Assembly (NCBI GenBank): GCA_014379795.1
Contig: JACMLC010000650.1
Location: 1-11,451 of the forward strand
Reading direction: 5' to 3'
DNA from: Pyrinomonadaceae bacterium
GTDB lineage: Bacteria; Acidobacteriota; Blastocatellia; Pyrinomonadales; Pyrinomonadaceae
Length of the DNA stretch: 11,451 nt
Position 1 is the first letter of the stretch. Every line of letters begins with the position of its first letter. Below are positions 1-7,871 of the stretch, in pieces. Position numbers and translations under genes: made by a program. The notes beneath the pieces were generated by a model. It ran no database searches. It saw nothing but the letters and a program-made list of their open reading frames with translations, and had not been told where the DNA came from.

Positions 1-585
1 AAGGTTGTGGTGCGGATTGTAATGAATGTTGCCTACGAGGCCGACCACAAAACGCCCTTCCAGATCGTGTGCGCGCTGCAACTCGGCTACAGCCGCGTCA
101 TCTCGCTGTGGACGAAACAGGTCACAGTCAACGCCATCAGGCAGCCACATCCACGCGGGCAATTGCTGCCGCGCGGTAATCTTGGCGAAGTAGTCGGCCA
201 AAAAACTTCCGCGAAAAACAAGTTGGTCGGCAACGACCGGCAATCGCCGATCAACTTGGTGCGCAAACATTACTTCCAGCGCAGACCGCCTTTGATTAGC
301 CAGCAGTGGGCGCGCAGGGTCGCCTATTTCGTAAACTAATTTGATGGCCGGGGAAACACGCTTTCTGAGGGCTGCCAGCAGTGAAGCGGGGAAGCCCATG
401 TCAATGCAGTAGACCCATTCGCTTTTCAATTCCCGTAGCGCATTCCAAATCTCTCGCGCTGAGCCGATGCGCCCCTTCTCCTTATAAACAATCTGCGCGC
501 TGGCGCCGAAAAGGGCGCGGGCGCGCGGCCCCTGCACTGAATCAGGGGGCCCATTAACTAAAACTAAACCGGCAGATTTATTCAT
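1..585 (-). CDS. Glycosyltransferase, family 4-like, N-terminal half (runs off the window)
   Basis: The frame is open from an ATG at 585 to the window edge and gives 195 residues with no stop, so the C-terminal part is missing here. Residues 148-159 (LPDGVDCDLFRP) match the linker that in GT4 enzymes precedes the C-terminal nucleotide-sugar domain. Residues 180-194 (VVGLVGNIHYNPHHN) look like the first strand and loop of that domain. The N-terminal half lacks an obvious GGxxR/S acceptor loop but has the alternating hydrophobic strands expected of GT-B. The predicted role is cytoplasmic transfer of a sugar to a lipid-linked glycan; donor and acceptor are unknown. The start overlaps the end of the upstream methyltransferase by 8 bases (ATGAATAA), with no good Shine-Dalgarno, so translational coupling is likely. 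The family call is fairly firm; substrate specificity cannot be inferred. Confidence 0.8.
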   Translation of the reverse strand, partial: MNKSAGLVLVNGPPDSVQGPRARALFGASAQIVYKEKGRIGSAREIWNALRELKSEWVYCIDMGFPASLLAALRKRVSPAIKLVYEIGDPARPLLANQRRSALEVMFAHQVDRRLPVVADQLVFRGSFLADYFAKITARQQLPAWMWLPDGVDCDLFRPQRDDAAVAELQRAHDLEGRFVVGLVGNIHYNPHHNL

Positions 586-1429
586 TATCGCGCGGTTGTT
601 TTTCCAGAACAACCCACGTCCCACCTGCCACAGGCCACGAGAGCTTGGCGACGCGACGGTCACTAGCCCACCATCGAACAGGACGCACGCCCGGCGTCTG
701 CTTAGCCCACAGAATCAGGTCTATCGGATTACAAAAGTAGCAGGCATCGTTATCTGCGTGAAAAGGCGGGCGCACGTCAGGCTCGCGCATCAAAAATTTA
801 ACCGGAAGCTCGCCCATCAATTTTCGAAGCGTGTGATATGTGTGATGACCTAAGTGCGAATAAGTTTCCGGTAATGTGTTTCCGAAAGGATGCGTCGGCA
901 TTTCGGGATTGCGGCGGGTCCATTTTCCTCCGTGTCGTAAGGCTCGCCACGTCTCTCTTAATACGCACTGCAGCGCGACGCCGGTCGAGAGCAAATGCGG
1001 CCCGACGACGATCAATCGTCCGGATGGTCGCAAGACACGCAGGCACTCGCGCAGCATGCGCTCAGGGTCTGGCACATGCTCTAAGACCTGATACAACCCG
1101 ACGGCATCAAAAGCAGCATCCGTAAAAGGCAGCGATTGCCCATCGGCTGAGACGTACGGAAGCTCCGGGTCAACATGCCATGACTCAGGAGCTTGCGCAT
1201 GTAAATCCGCTCCAAACGCCCTGTGCCCCGCCTGACGCATCAGCCATGTGCTCCACCCGCTGCCGCAACCGATGTCCAGAATTCTCGACCGGCGCCCGGC
1301 GAGATGATTCACGACGAATTCCACATAGCGACGGTAATACTCGGCGGCCTCCGCCGCGTTAGCCTCAAACTTCCCGCGCACCTGCGCATCCGAGTCACGA
1401 TAATACTTCTGTGCAATGTCAGTGTTCAT
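578..1429 (-). CDS. Class I SAM-dependent methyltransferase (Methyltransf_11 type)
   Basis: The 283-residue product carries the SAM-binding motif I ILDIGCGSG at 50-58, an acidic motif II residue at D75, and the SADGQSLPF segment at 94-102. The LEHVPDPERMLRECLRVLRP-like helix and strand at 116-135 is typical of type 11 methyltransferases. It has no signal peptide or membrane segment, so it should be cytoplasmic. After about residue 150 comes an extension containing C230-x-x-C233 followed by NPIDL, which probably forms the substrate cap. Such enzymes in polysaccharide loci often methylate a sugar or an acidic group on a glycan, but the acceptor here is unknown. It starts at an ATG sharing ATGA with the stop of the upstream FkbM gene, and its end overlaps the next glycosyltransferase by 8 bases. 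Fold and cofactor are confident; the reaction is inferred. Confidence 0.88.
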   Translation of the reverse strand: MNTDIAQKYYRDSDAQVRGKFEANAAEAAEYYRRYVEFVVNHLAGRRSRILDIGCGSGWSTWLMRQAGHRAFGADLHAQAPESWHVDPELPYVSADGQSLPFTDAAFDAVGLYQVLEHVPDPERMLRECLRVLRPSGRLIVVGPHLLSTGVALQCVLRETWRALRHGGKWTRRNPEMPTHPFGNTLPETYSHLGHHTYHTLRKLMGELPVKFLMREPDVRPPFHADNDACYFCNPIDLILWAKQTPGVRPVRWWASDRRVAKLSWPVAGGTWVVLEKQPRDNE

Positions 1430-2214
1430 GAGCGCAACGTGAAAAATAAATTCTGAAGTCCGACGTTAAAATCAGGCTTCCCGTTGGCTAACTGGTAGCC
1501 TTGTTGAATGATTTCCTCATAGAGCTGGGACGGCTTAATGTTATTCGCTTCGAGCCAGTAGTTATTAAACTCGCATAAGATGGCGCGTATTTTCCCCGTT
1601 TTGAGATAGCCCCCGGCACCCCTGATCACATTAGGCTCAAATCCCTCAACGTCAATCTTCATCAAATCAACGTGGTCAACTCCAGCTGCCCTCAAGTAAT
1701 CATCGAGCCTTCGCACAGGGACGTTGATCGGTGTTCCACCTTCATTAGCAAGCATGCTGGGAGTATGATTACCTATTGTTTCACGTATGTATAGCTGCAA
1801 CTCGCCTGCCGCATCGCTGAGGCCAACTTGGGCGACATGCACTTGAGCCAGAGAGTTTTTCTTGATCGCACTTTCGAGTCTGCCAAAGGCATAAGGACTC
1901 GGTTCAAATGCCAGCACCTTCCCCTCAGCTCCCACCAGAGAAGCGGCCATAAGTGTGTAATAACCGACATTTGCACCGACATCTACAAATGTCATCCCTC
2001 GTTTTAAATATCCCTTGACCAAAGATGATTCGTGCTCTTCAAAGGTATTGAGATAAATACTTCTCTGAATATAATCTGCTAAATCCAGATCAATGCTGTA
2101 ACCGAATATGTTGACGGTCTGCTCGCCTTGCTTTGGACTTACCGCGTGTAAAAGTCTGGCTTTGCCCCGAAATGTAAATGGCCGAAACGCTTCCTTCAAT
2201 ATTTTTACCAGCAT
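1426..2214 (-). CDS. FkbM family methyltransferase (copy 4 in transcription order)
   Basis: The 262-residue product has the FkbM signature. A DYIQRSIY-NTFEEHE segment lies at 47-62 before the fold. The SAM-binding loop TFVDVGANVGYYTL is at 75-88, AFEPSP at 102-107, and the second conserved block LMKIDVEGFEPNVIRG at 184-199. The C-terminal NLFFTLR strand is also typical. FkbM enzymes are SAM-dependent O-methyltransferases, named for a macrolide enzyme; NoeI, which methylates fucose in Nod factors, belongs to the same family. In this setting a sugar hydroxyl on the glycan is the likely target (inference). The gene lies 3 bases after the stop of the upstream glycosyltransferase and shares ATGA with the downstream methyltransferase. 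It is clearly more A/T-rich than its neighbours: only 18 of 60 bases at 2041-2100 are G or C, which suggests a separate origin. Confidence 0.92.
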   Translation of the reverse strand: MLVKILKEAFRPFTFRGKARLLHAVSPKQGEQTVNIFGYSIDLDLADYIQRSIYLNTFEEHESSLVKGYLKRGMTFVDVGANVGYYTLMAASLVGAEGKVLAFEPSPYAFGRLESAIKKNSLAQVHVAQVGLSDAAGELQLYIRETIGNHTPSMLANEGGTPINVPVRRLDDYLRAAGVDHVDLMKIDVEGFEPNVIRGAGGYLKTGKIRAILCEFNNYWLEANNIKPSQLYEEIIQQGYQLANGKPDFNVGLQNLFFTLRS

Positions 2215-2217
2215 AAT

Positions 2218-3372
2218 TCAACCCGCATCTCGCAGCCTGCTTAAAGTATGTTCCAATGCAAAGTTTTGAGTATAGACCGCGCTGGCTCTGGCAGCCAGAC
2301 TCGCGCGGGCGCCAGAGTCCTTCAGTAAAATCTCCACCTCTGCGACAAAATCACTGCTCTTGTGGGTTGCGGCAAGAGCCACGCAGTGTGTCTGCGCCCA
2401 GATCGGCTCACTGAGAAAACCTGTATTTGACACTGTGGGAATGCCGTGCGCGAGTCCGGCCATCACGCTGGTGCGACGGCTGCTCACTCCGTCTGGATAA
2501 GGCTGCACGAGCACATCACAGGTTTGCAGGTTAAGCGAGACCTGTTCCGGCGACAACTCGCCGGGCGCTAGGAGACGCTCTGCCAGTTGCGGATGACGGG
2601 AGAGCAGGCGAGCCGCGAAACGCTCGCCGCCGCGCCCAAGCAACAGGCCGACGCGCTCAGGATGCGATAACAACAGAGCGGGCATAACCTTAAGCAGCAT
2701 TTCTCCGACGGCTCCGCCGAAAGTGCCAAAGCTCCCGATCACTATCCGCCCGCTGCGAGTTAAACCTTGCCGCAGTTCGGCCACTTTCCTGTCATCGGCT
2801 ATCACCGGAATCGTGCTGAAGATAGGCAGCCACTTGATCGAGCGCCGCCCTCCGGTCTCGTAAGCTCGCAGATATTTCTCCCAGCCGGGAATCGAGATGT
2901 AAATGCGAGAACTGGCTGCTAGCAGCCTGCGCATCATCCAACGCTGCCCGGCGGCAAGCAACCAGCGCGTGGGCTTATCGCGCCAGAGCCAGGGATAGTA
3001 AGGCTCATGCACCATGAGCCAAATATCATCACCAGCTTTTTTCCGCTTCACCAGCCACTCGCAGAAACGCAGGTTCAGCCCTCGATAGCCCCAAGTGTTA
3101 GGCGTATGTTGTACCAACAAGCGGCGCGGCGCGGCAAAGCTGTTAAGCTCTGCGCCCAAGCGTGCGAGATCGCGTGGCAACCATTTTCCGGCAGAGTGAT
3201 GAACCGTCACGCCCTGAGCGGCAGGGGTGATTCCTTCAACGGGCGTCGTCCAAACGTGAACCTTCTCCTCACCAGCAGCCAGCCCCGATGCCAAAAGCCA
3301 TGTGTAATCGCTGATGCCTCCGGACTGTGGCGGATATTCGCCTGTCAACAGATGCCAGACGCGTCCCGTCAT
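2218..3372 (-). CDS. Glycosyltransferase, GT4-like (GT-B fold)
   Basis: The product is 384 residues. Its N-terminus has the classic GT4 start: a hydrophobic strand followed by GEYPPQSGGISDYTWLLA at 11-28, with the GG loop that contacts donor or acceptor. The C-terminal domain begins near residue 208 (RIVIGSFGTFGG). It ends with a donor-site segment QPYPDGVSSRRTSVMAGLAHG at 290-310, in which the usual EX7E acidic pair is replaced by a D-G-V-S-S-R-R-type loop. That variant is recognisable in a subset of GT4-like enzymes. No signal peptide or membrane span is evident, so it is probably cytoplasmic and adds one sugar to a lipid-linked repeat unit. The ATG start overlaps the flippase stop by 4 bases (ATGA). 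The sugar and linkage are not predictable. Confidence 0.87.
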   Translation of the reverse strand: MTGRVWHLLTGEYPPQSGGISDYTWLLASGLAAGEEKVHVWTTPVEGITPAAQGVTVHHSAGKWLPRDLARLGAELNSFAAPRRLLVQHTPNTWGYRGLNLRFCEWLVKRKKAGDDIWLMVHEPYYPWLWRDKPTRWLLAAGQRWMMRRLLAASSRIYISIPGWEKYLRAYETGGRRSIKWLPIFSTIPVIADDRKVAELRQGLTRSGRIVIGSFGTFGGAVGEMLLKVMPALLLSHPERVGLLLGRGGERFAARLLSRHPQLAERLLAPGELSPEQVSLNLQTCDVLVQPYPDGVSSRRTSVMAGLAHGIPTVSNTGFLSEPIWAQTHCVALAATHKSSDFVAEVEILLKDSGARASLAARASAVYTQNFALEHTLSRLRDAG

Positions 3373-4871
3373 CTCCCCAAAGCACCCTGCAATCGCGCTC
3401 TCCAGATAGTGCGGTCACTGCCGGAAAGGCCAAGCATCCACCACAGCGCAAGCCCGAACAGACTGGCTAAACTCATTTCCATAATTAACTCTGCCCAGCC
3501 GGAAGGTGTCCGAGCGCGCGCAATGATTCCTAGAATTATGGCGTAGGGTAATGCCCACAGAAATGGCAGCAGAGCATTACGCCACAGAGCATACGGTGAC
3601 AGCCCGAAGATTCTTTTCAAGATTCGCGGCATGCCCCACGAAGTAACAAGTAGAAAGCTCACTAAAGTCCCAAGCAGAGGCCCGACCATGCCAAGCATCA
3701 ATGTTCCCGTAATGCTCACCGCGAGATTAATAATGGTAAATGAGAGCGCATAAGGCGTCCAATGCGCGATTTGCCCTGTGCCACTCAAAGTCCAGCCCCA
3801 CAGATAGAAGACTGCCCACAGCCAGATATTAAGACAGACGAGGATGTTCACAGCATCGCCCGCATAATTGGAAGAGCCGACCCATCGGGCTATGAAATGG
3901 TAATTAAAAGTTGCAATCGGAATTAAGATTGCAAGGCTCAAACCGCTGACGAGGCTCGTCAATTCCAAGAGGCGCGTCCTAAATGTGTCCAGATGTCCCT
4001 GCGATTGCAACTCGACCAGCCCGGCCCATGTCGAATTGCCTATATTCATCAATTGATTCTGAGCCAGAGTCGCCAGCCGCTGCGTTAAGAAGAAGGGAAC
4101 GACTGCTGTCGGCCCCATCACCCATGCGAGAACGATTGTGTCGCTGAGAATGCCGACGCGAAAGCTGGTGTTATAAATAAACATCGGCCAGTTGAGCGCG
4201 CGTATGGCTCTTCTAGCTTCCGGCTCCGGCTTGGATAGCCATCTTATCGGATAAGCGCGCAGGCCAATCCACATCAAGATAAAGATAGCCGGGAATTGAC
4301 CTAACCCAATCGCCAGGCTCTGGCCTATCAATCCCCATCCAGCCCACGCGGTTATCAGCAATAGCCCGATGGTCAACAAGGATTGAAGCGTAAACAACAG
4401 GCTCACCAGATAACTTTGCTGTCGCGCATCTGCCAGCAAACGAAAGACTGATAGAGGAAAGATTATGATGGGCAATATGCAGCACAACCAAGCTAGGCGA
4501 AGCTCATCATGCCCTACCGTCACTGTCTTGACGAAATATGGCAGCGCGACCATTAAGCCAAGACCAACCCCTACCATAACAAGCATGACCAGAAAGTATG
4601 CGCGCAATCCTGCCACCAGCAGATTTTGCGCTGTGGCCTTCTCACCTTTGCCCAGTGCGACAGCTAGCCGCGCCCATAACGCTCCGCCCAATCCGAGTTC
4701 CAACAACCCCACATACGCAACCCAATCTAAGAGTACACGGAATGTCCCAAAACGCTCGACGCCCAACCAATGCAGCAGCCAGGGCGTGGAGAACACCCCG
4801 ACGCATACAGTTACGACAGTAAAGATTAAGCCACCAGCGAAGTTCAGTGCGCTTCTTCGGGTACGACTCAT
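3369..4871 (-). CDS. Wzx-like oligosaccharide flippase (polysaccharide biosynthesis membrane protein)
   Basis: The 500-residue product is strongly hydrophobic, with roughly 12-13 predicted membrane segments by eye, for example near 10-36, 83-115, 125-147, 154-178, 180-203, 300-325, 342-362, 372-412, 435-453 and 460-482. The opening pattern, a short basic stretch then a long helix followed by a GVERFGTFRVLLDW-like segment at 37-50, is typical of MOP-superfamily Wzx/RfbX translocases. The length also fits the family. Such proteins flip undecaprenyl-linked repeat units from the cytoplasmic to the periplasmic face. The locus also holds glycosyltransferases and a polymerase-like protein, which supports this role. 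The upstream gap is 49 bases, A/T-rich and without a clear Shine-Dalgarno. The end shares ATGA with the next glycosyltransferase. A MATE-like transporter of another substrate is a less likely alternative. Confidence 0.88.
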   Translation of the reverse strand: MSRTRRSALNFAGGLIFTVVTVCVGVFSTPWLLHWLGVERFGTFRVLLDWVAYVGLLELGLGGALWARLAVALGKGEKATAQNLLVAGLRAYFLVMLVMVGVGLGLMVALPYFVKTVTVGHDELRLAWLCCILPIIIFPLSVFRLLADARQQSYLVSLLFTLQSLLTIGLLLITAWAGWGLIGQSLAIGLGQFPAIFILMWIGLRAYPIRWLSKPEPEARRAIRALNWPMFIYNTSFRVGILSDTIVLAWVMGPTAVVPFFLTQRLATLAQNQLMNIGNSTWAGLVELQSQGHLDTFRTRLLELTSLVSGLSLAILIPIATFNYHFIARWVGSSNYAGDAVNILVCLNIWLWAVFYLWGWTLSGTGQIAHWTPYALSFTIINLAVSITGTLMLGMVGPLLGTLVSFLLVTSWGMPRILKRIFGLSPYALWRNALLPFLWALPYAIILGIIARARTPSGWAELIMEMSLASLFGLALWWMLGLSGSDRTIWRARLQGALGR

Positions 4872-4920
4872 GCAAATAAAAAGCAGATACTAAAAAAACG
4901 AAAAACTCTGCGATAAGCTC

Positions 4921-5841
4921 TTAATTCCCTTTTGTCAATCCGGTGTGAAGTCCCTTTTCTCTTGAAGGAACAGGGGGCAACGTCACCCCGCAAAAATCAC
5001 TCATCGCATTTCTCAGAAGCTCGCTATTGCGGGAGACTACAGCATCCACCCACATCTTGTCTCTTATCAGATCGTAAACCCAGGCTTCCGACAGAGGCAC
5101 GATTCGATGTGCCTCCAATTCCCAGCCGGTAAACCCCAAATCGTATAAATAGCTCATCACTTCCGTTGCCGAAGTGCCCGCGTTCGACAGCAAGTCCGGA
5201 GCAATCTCGATCATCATGATGGCATCTGGATTTCGCTTCAAAGTGTTCTCCATGCCTCGCAGGACATGCAGCTCATGTCCCTGAACATCAATCTTGATAA
5301 AGCGAATCGAGCCATCAGGCAGCTCACACAAGCTGGCATCAACGGTGGTCATGGCGACTTCCCGCGTCGCCCATTCTCCGGGCGACGCGGTCGAGACGCG
5401 GTGATCACCGTAATTAACCGGATTGAGTCCGATCTGGCAGACGCCCTCCGTATCACTCACTGCGCTTTGACTCAACACGACATTGGTTATGTTATTGATT
5501 TGCAGGTTATGTTCCAGAAGGCGATAATTATGCTCCTCCGGCTCAAAAGCGAAGACCCGGCCAGTATCTCCAACCAACTCACTCATCGCAATCGTGTGCA
5601 GCCCGATGTTAGCTCCGATATCAAGACAGACTGCGCCCGGCAGATTCATCTTGCTCATCAGGCGTTGCATCTCAGGCTCATACGCGCCGTAAACATATAG
5701 CGTGCGACTGATGATCTGATCTCGCAGATCAAACCGCATCCGCTTATTGCCTATTTGTGTTTCGACCTCCGGATAAAGACGACTCCGAAGCGGCGCCCAG
5801 ATGAAACGCTTCCACGCACGATGCACCCGGCCTATATCCAT
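4921..5841 (-). CDS. FkbM family methyltransferase (copy 3)
   Basis: With the ATG at 5841 the product is 306 residues. This start is chosen because AAGGG lies 6 bases upstream. In-frame starts at 5886 (ATG) and 5898 (TTG) would add 15 or 19 residues but have weak ribosome sites. In the longest numbering (325 residues) the pre-domain motif DQIISRTLYVYGAYEPE is at 60-76, the SAM loop CLDIGANIGLHT at 91-102, FAFEPEE at 116-122, and the second signature FIKIDVQGHELHVLRGM at 200-216. The usual DVEG is DVQG here. After the catalytic domain there is an extra tail of about 60 residues (from about 265) not seen in the other copies. SAM-dependent sugar O-methylation is the likely role. It is the second of two adjacent FkbM genes; their sequences differ too much for a recent duplication. 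Confidence 0.9.
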   Translation of the reverse strand: MDIGRVHRAWKRFIWAPLRSRLYPEVETQIGNKRMRFDLRDQIISRTLYVYGAYEPEMQRLMSKMNLPGAVCLDIGANIGLHTIAMSELVGDTGRVFAFEPEEHNYRLLEHNLQINNITNVVLSQSAVSDTEGVCQIGLNPVNYGDHRVSTASPGEWATREVAMTTVDASLCELPDGSIRFIKIDVQGHELHVLRGMENTLKRNPDAIMMIEIAPDLLSNAGTSATEVMSYLYDLGFTGWELEAHRIVPLSEAWVYDLIRDKMWVDAVVSRNSELLRNAMSDFCGVTLPPVPSREKGLHTGLTKGN

Positions 5842-5847
5842 GACACA

Positions 5848-5852
5848 CCCTT
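5848..5852 (-). promoter_or_regulatory. Ribosome binding site favouring the 5841 start of FkbM copy 3
   Basis: AAGGG on the minus strand lies six bases before the ATG at 5841. The alternative starts at 5886 and 5898 have no comparable sequence before them, so this site supports the shorter protein. Confidence 0.5.
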
Positions 5853-5916
5853 CATTAACGACCAACTCCAAATGGCTGGCCTTCATTCGAGAATCCAAGC
5901 TGAAATTAATTTGATC

Positions 5917-6768
5917 TTAACAGGCGCTGGCCGGCGGACTTGATGAAAGATATTTAAGTATGACATGCCCGACTTCAGCTAACGGGTCAGCCTGTGTCTC
6001 CAGAGGAACAGCCTCGCAACCCAGTTCCTTCAGAATCGCGTCCGCCTGCTCTCGTGTGAAATCAATCTCCGGCCAGATGTGTGGATGCAACTCGATAATG
6101 ACGGTTGGCCGATACTGAGAGAGCGTCTCGCTAGCTCCGCGTAAGGCGTGAAATTCAAATCCCTCAATATCCATCTTGAGCATGGTAGGTTTGATTTCTC
6201 GCCGCAAGCAAAAGTCATCAATCGTCGTGACAGGCACGCGCACGGCCTCGGCAGCCGTGACCCGTCGAGCATACTCAGGGTTCAGACTATTTTCCCCATT
6301 GGCGGTATGCGCATAAAACGTAGCTTCACCGGAAGCATCGCTGACAGCCTCTCCGATGACCTCAATCCGGTCAGACAAATTATTGAGGGTGACGTGATCG
6401 CGTAGCGCGTGCAGAGGCTCCGGCGCAGGCTCAAAGGCATACACACGCCCCGACTCGCCCACCCACTGCGCGAGGAGCATGCTGTACATCCCGACGTTTG
6501 CTCCAATATCTAACACCACTCCGCCAGGATGCGCGCCGGACTTCAGGGCAGCAAACACCGTTGGCTCAAAATCTTCCCCCACCGCTCGATACTGAGGGCG
6601 CAATCGAAACGGCGGCTCGCCATGAATCTTCCGTTCAATGCCTGCGCGCCCGTAGACAACGTTCAGCAATGAGTCATAAGCCGGGCGAACAGCCCTGACC
6701 AGCAGCGAGCCACTAGACAATCCAAGCCCATGCTTGGCTCTGCGAACAGCCGACTCAAGAGTGTTCAT
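5917..6768 (-). CDS. FkbM family methyltransferase (copy 2)
   Basis: The 283-residue product has the SAM-binding loop VLDIGANVGMYS at 85-96, AFEPAPEPLH at 111-120 and LKMDIEGFEFHALRGA at 197-212, followed by a VIIELHPH strand at 223-230. These are the FkbM hallmarks. Unlike the other three copies it lacks the D-x-I-x-R segment before the fold, having instead QYRAVGEDFEPTVFAAL at 59-75, so it belongs to a different subgroup. The ATG at 6768 is well supported by AGGAAA seven bases upstream. A 62-base gap separates it from the SDR gene. It is presumably a cytoplasmic O-methyltransferase acting on a sugar of the repeat unit or its precursor; the actual acceptor is unknown. Confidence 0.91.
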   Translation of the reverse strand: MNTLESAVRRAKHGLGLSSGSLLVRAVRPAYDSLLNVVYGRAGIERKIHGEPPFRLRPQYRAVGEDFEPTVFAALKSGAHPGGVVLDIGANVGMYSMLLAQWVGESGRVYAFEPAPEPLHALRDHVTLNNLSDRIEVIGEAVSDASGEATFYAHTANGENSLNPEYARRVTAAEAVRVPVTTIDDFCLRREIKPTMLKMDIEGFEFHALRGASETLSQYRPTVIIELHPHIWPEIDFTREQADAILKELGCEAVPLETQADPLAEVGHVILKYLSSSPPASAC

Positions 6769-6773
6769 ATCTG

Positions 6774-6779
6774 TTTCCT
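6774..6779 (-). promoter_or_regulatory. Ribosome binding site of FkbM copy 2
   Basis: AGGAAA on the minus strand is followed by CAGAT and the ATG at 6768. It is the clearest Shine-Dalgarno in the window and fixes this start. It may matter because this gene is not coupled by overlap to the gene before it. Confidence 0.7.
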
Positions 6780-6789
6780 ATCTTTTCAA

Positions 6790-6818
6790 GCATGAGAATA
6801 TTTCGGTTCTCTTCATGC
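6790..6818 (-). other. Weak inverted repeat in the SDR-FkbM gap
   Basis: Within the 62-base gap the arms GCATGA and TCATGC can pair, with a further GAA/TTC pairing if three bases are bulged out. The loop is A/T-rich. There is no T-run after it, so it does not look like an intrinsic terminator. It could be an mRNA processing or attenuation element, or chance. This was read by eye only. Confidence 0.25.
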
Positions 6819-6830
6819 CTCGCGCGGCGG

Positions 6831-7871
6831 CTAATTTGAGCTGCCGGATTTACTCCGCTGTTGTTCGCCGCTTACTTGTGTTTTAAGCTCGGCAGCGACA
6901 TCTTTAATGATAGCTTGCAGGTCGCGCGTCGGGTGATAATTGAGTAAGCGCGCGGCTTTCTCTAAACTGGGGACGCGGCGGCGCATATCCTCAAATCCTT
7001 CGCCGTAAGCCTCGCTATAGGAGACATAATGAATCTCGCTCTGGCTGCCGGTTAATTCCACGGTCAAGCGTGCCAGCTCGTCAATCGAGACCTCACGGTC
7101 GCTGCCGAGATTGATAACCTGACCGAAACAGGTTGGAGTTTCAAGCACATGTGCAAGCCCCTCGACGACATCCGTGACGTGGCCGAAGCAGCGCGTCTGC
7201 TGTCCGTCGCCGTAAACGACGAGCGGCTCATTCTTGAGCGCAGATTGGACGAAGCGCGGGACGACCATTCCATACTGCCCTGTCTGTCTTGGGCCAACGG
7301 TATTAAATAAACGGACGATGGCAACCGGAAGCCGCGTCTCGCGCCAGTGGGCCAAGGCTAGAAACTCGTCCAAAGCTTTCGCGCAGGCGTAAGCCCAACG
7401 ATGCTTACTGGTCGCCCCGGTCAAGACATCATCGTCTTCCTGAAACGGCACGGTGGTTCCCTTGCCATACACCTCGCTGGTGCTCGGAATGAGCACACGC
7501 TTGCGATAGCGTGTGCAGTAGCGCAGCACGATATCAGTTCCCCCGAAGATTGTTTCGATGGTCTTGACCGGCTGCTCCATGATGAGCTTGACGCCAACGG
7601 CGCTGGCGAGATGAAACACGCGGTCGCTGCGGCGGATCAACTCTTCCATCAGAGTTTCGTTAAGCACCGTATCTATGATTATCTCGACCCCATCGCGCCC
7701 CTCTAAGTGCGCGATGTTCGAGTACCGCCCGGTCGAGAGATCATCAATAATCGTGATGCGATGGCCGTCAGCCAGCAACCGCTCTGCCAGATGGCTACCG
7801 ATGAATCCGGCCCCGCCAGTAATTAAAATGTTGTTCAAAGTAATTTCAAAATCTTTCTGTTGAAGATTCAA
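6831..7871 (-). CDS. NAD-dependent sugar-nucleotide epimerase/dehydratase (extended SDR)
   Basis: The 346-residue product has the Rossmann glycine motif TGGAGFIG at 18-25, an acidic residue after the second strand (IIDDLSTG at 41-48) that favours NAD over NADP, and TSEVYG at 131-136. The catalytic Y161-x-x-x-K165 and the RLFNTVGPRQTG segment at 187-198 complete an extended SDR. Features such as STSEVYG and RLFNTVGPR recall UDP-glucuronate decarboxylases and UDP-glucose 4-epimerases, but the sugar cannot be fixed. It should act in the cytosol and supply an activated sugar. The longest frame starts at a TTG sharing TTGA with the stop of the glycosyltransferase before it. A second TTG at 7838 would give MNNILITGG, the usual family start, so 11 extra residues are uncertain. 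The C-terminal 20 residues are polar and probably disordered. Confidence 0.9.
   Translation of the reverse strand: MNLQQKDFEITLNNILITGGAGFIGSHLAERLLADGHRITIIDDLSTGRYSNIAHLEGRDGVEIIIDTVLNETLMEELIRRSDRVFHLASAVGVKLIMEQPVKTIETIFGGTDIVLRYCTRYRKRVLIPSTSEVYGKGTTVPFQEDDDVLTGATSKHRWAYACAKALDEFLALAHWRETRLPVAIVRLFNTVGPRQTGQYGMVVPRFVQSALKNEPLVVYGDGQQTRCFGHVTDVVEGLAHVLETPTCFGQVINLGSDREVSIDELARLTVELTGSQSEIHYVSYSEAYGEGFEDMRRRVPSLEKAARLLNYHPTRDLQAIIKDVAAELKTQVSGEQQRSKSGSSN

Noticed and set aside
7..339. Plus-strand open frame of 110 residues
   Set aside because: It is antisense to the partial glycosyltransferase, which carries the LPDGVDCDLFRP motif in the minus strand.
3007..3546. Plus-strand open frame of 179 residues
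   Set aside because: It is antisense to the GT4 gene and the end of the flippase gene, both of which have clear family motifs. Its translation shows no recognisable domain.
6790..6818. Intrinsic terminator between the SDR gene and FkbM copy 2
   Set aside because: The stem is short with a bulge and there is no T-run after it. It is kept only as a weak inverted repeat.
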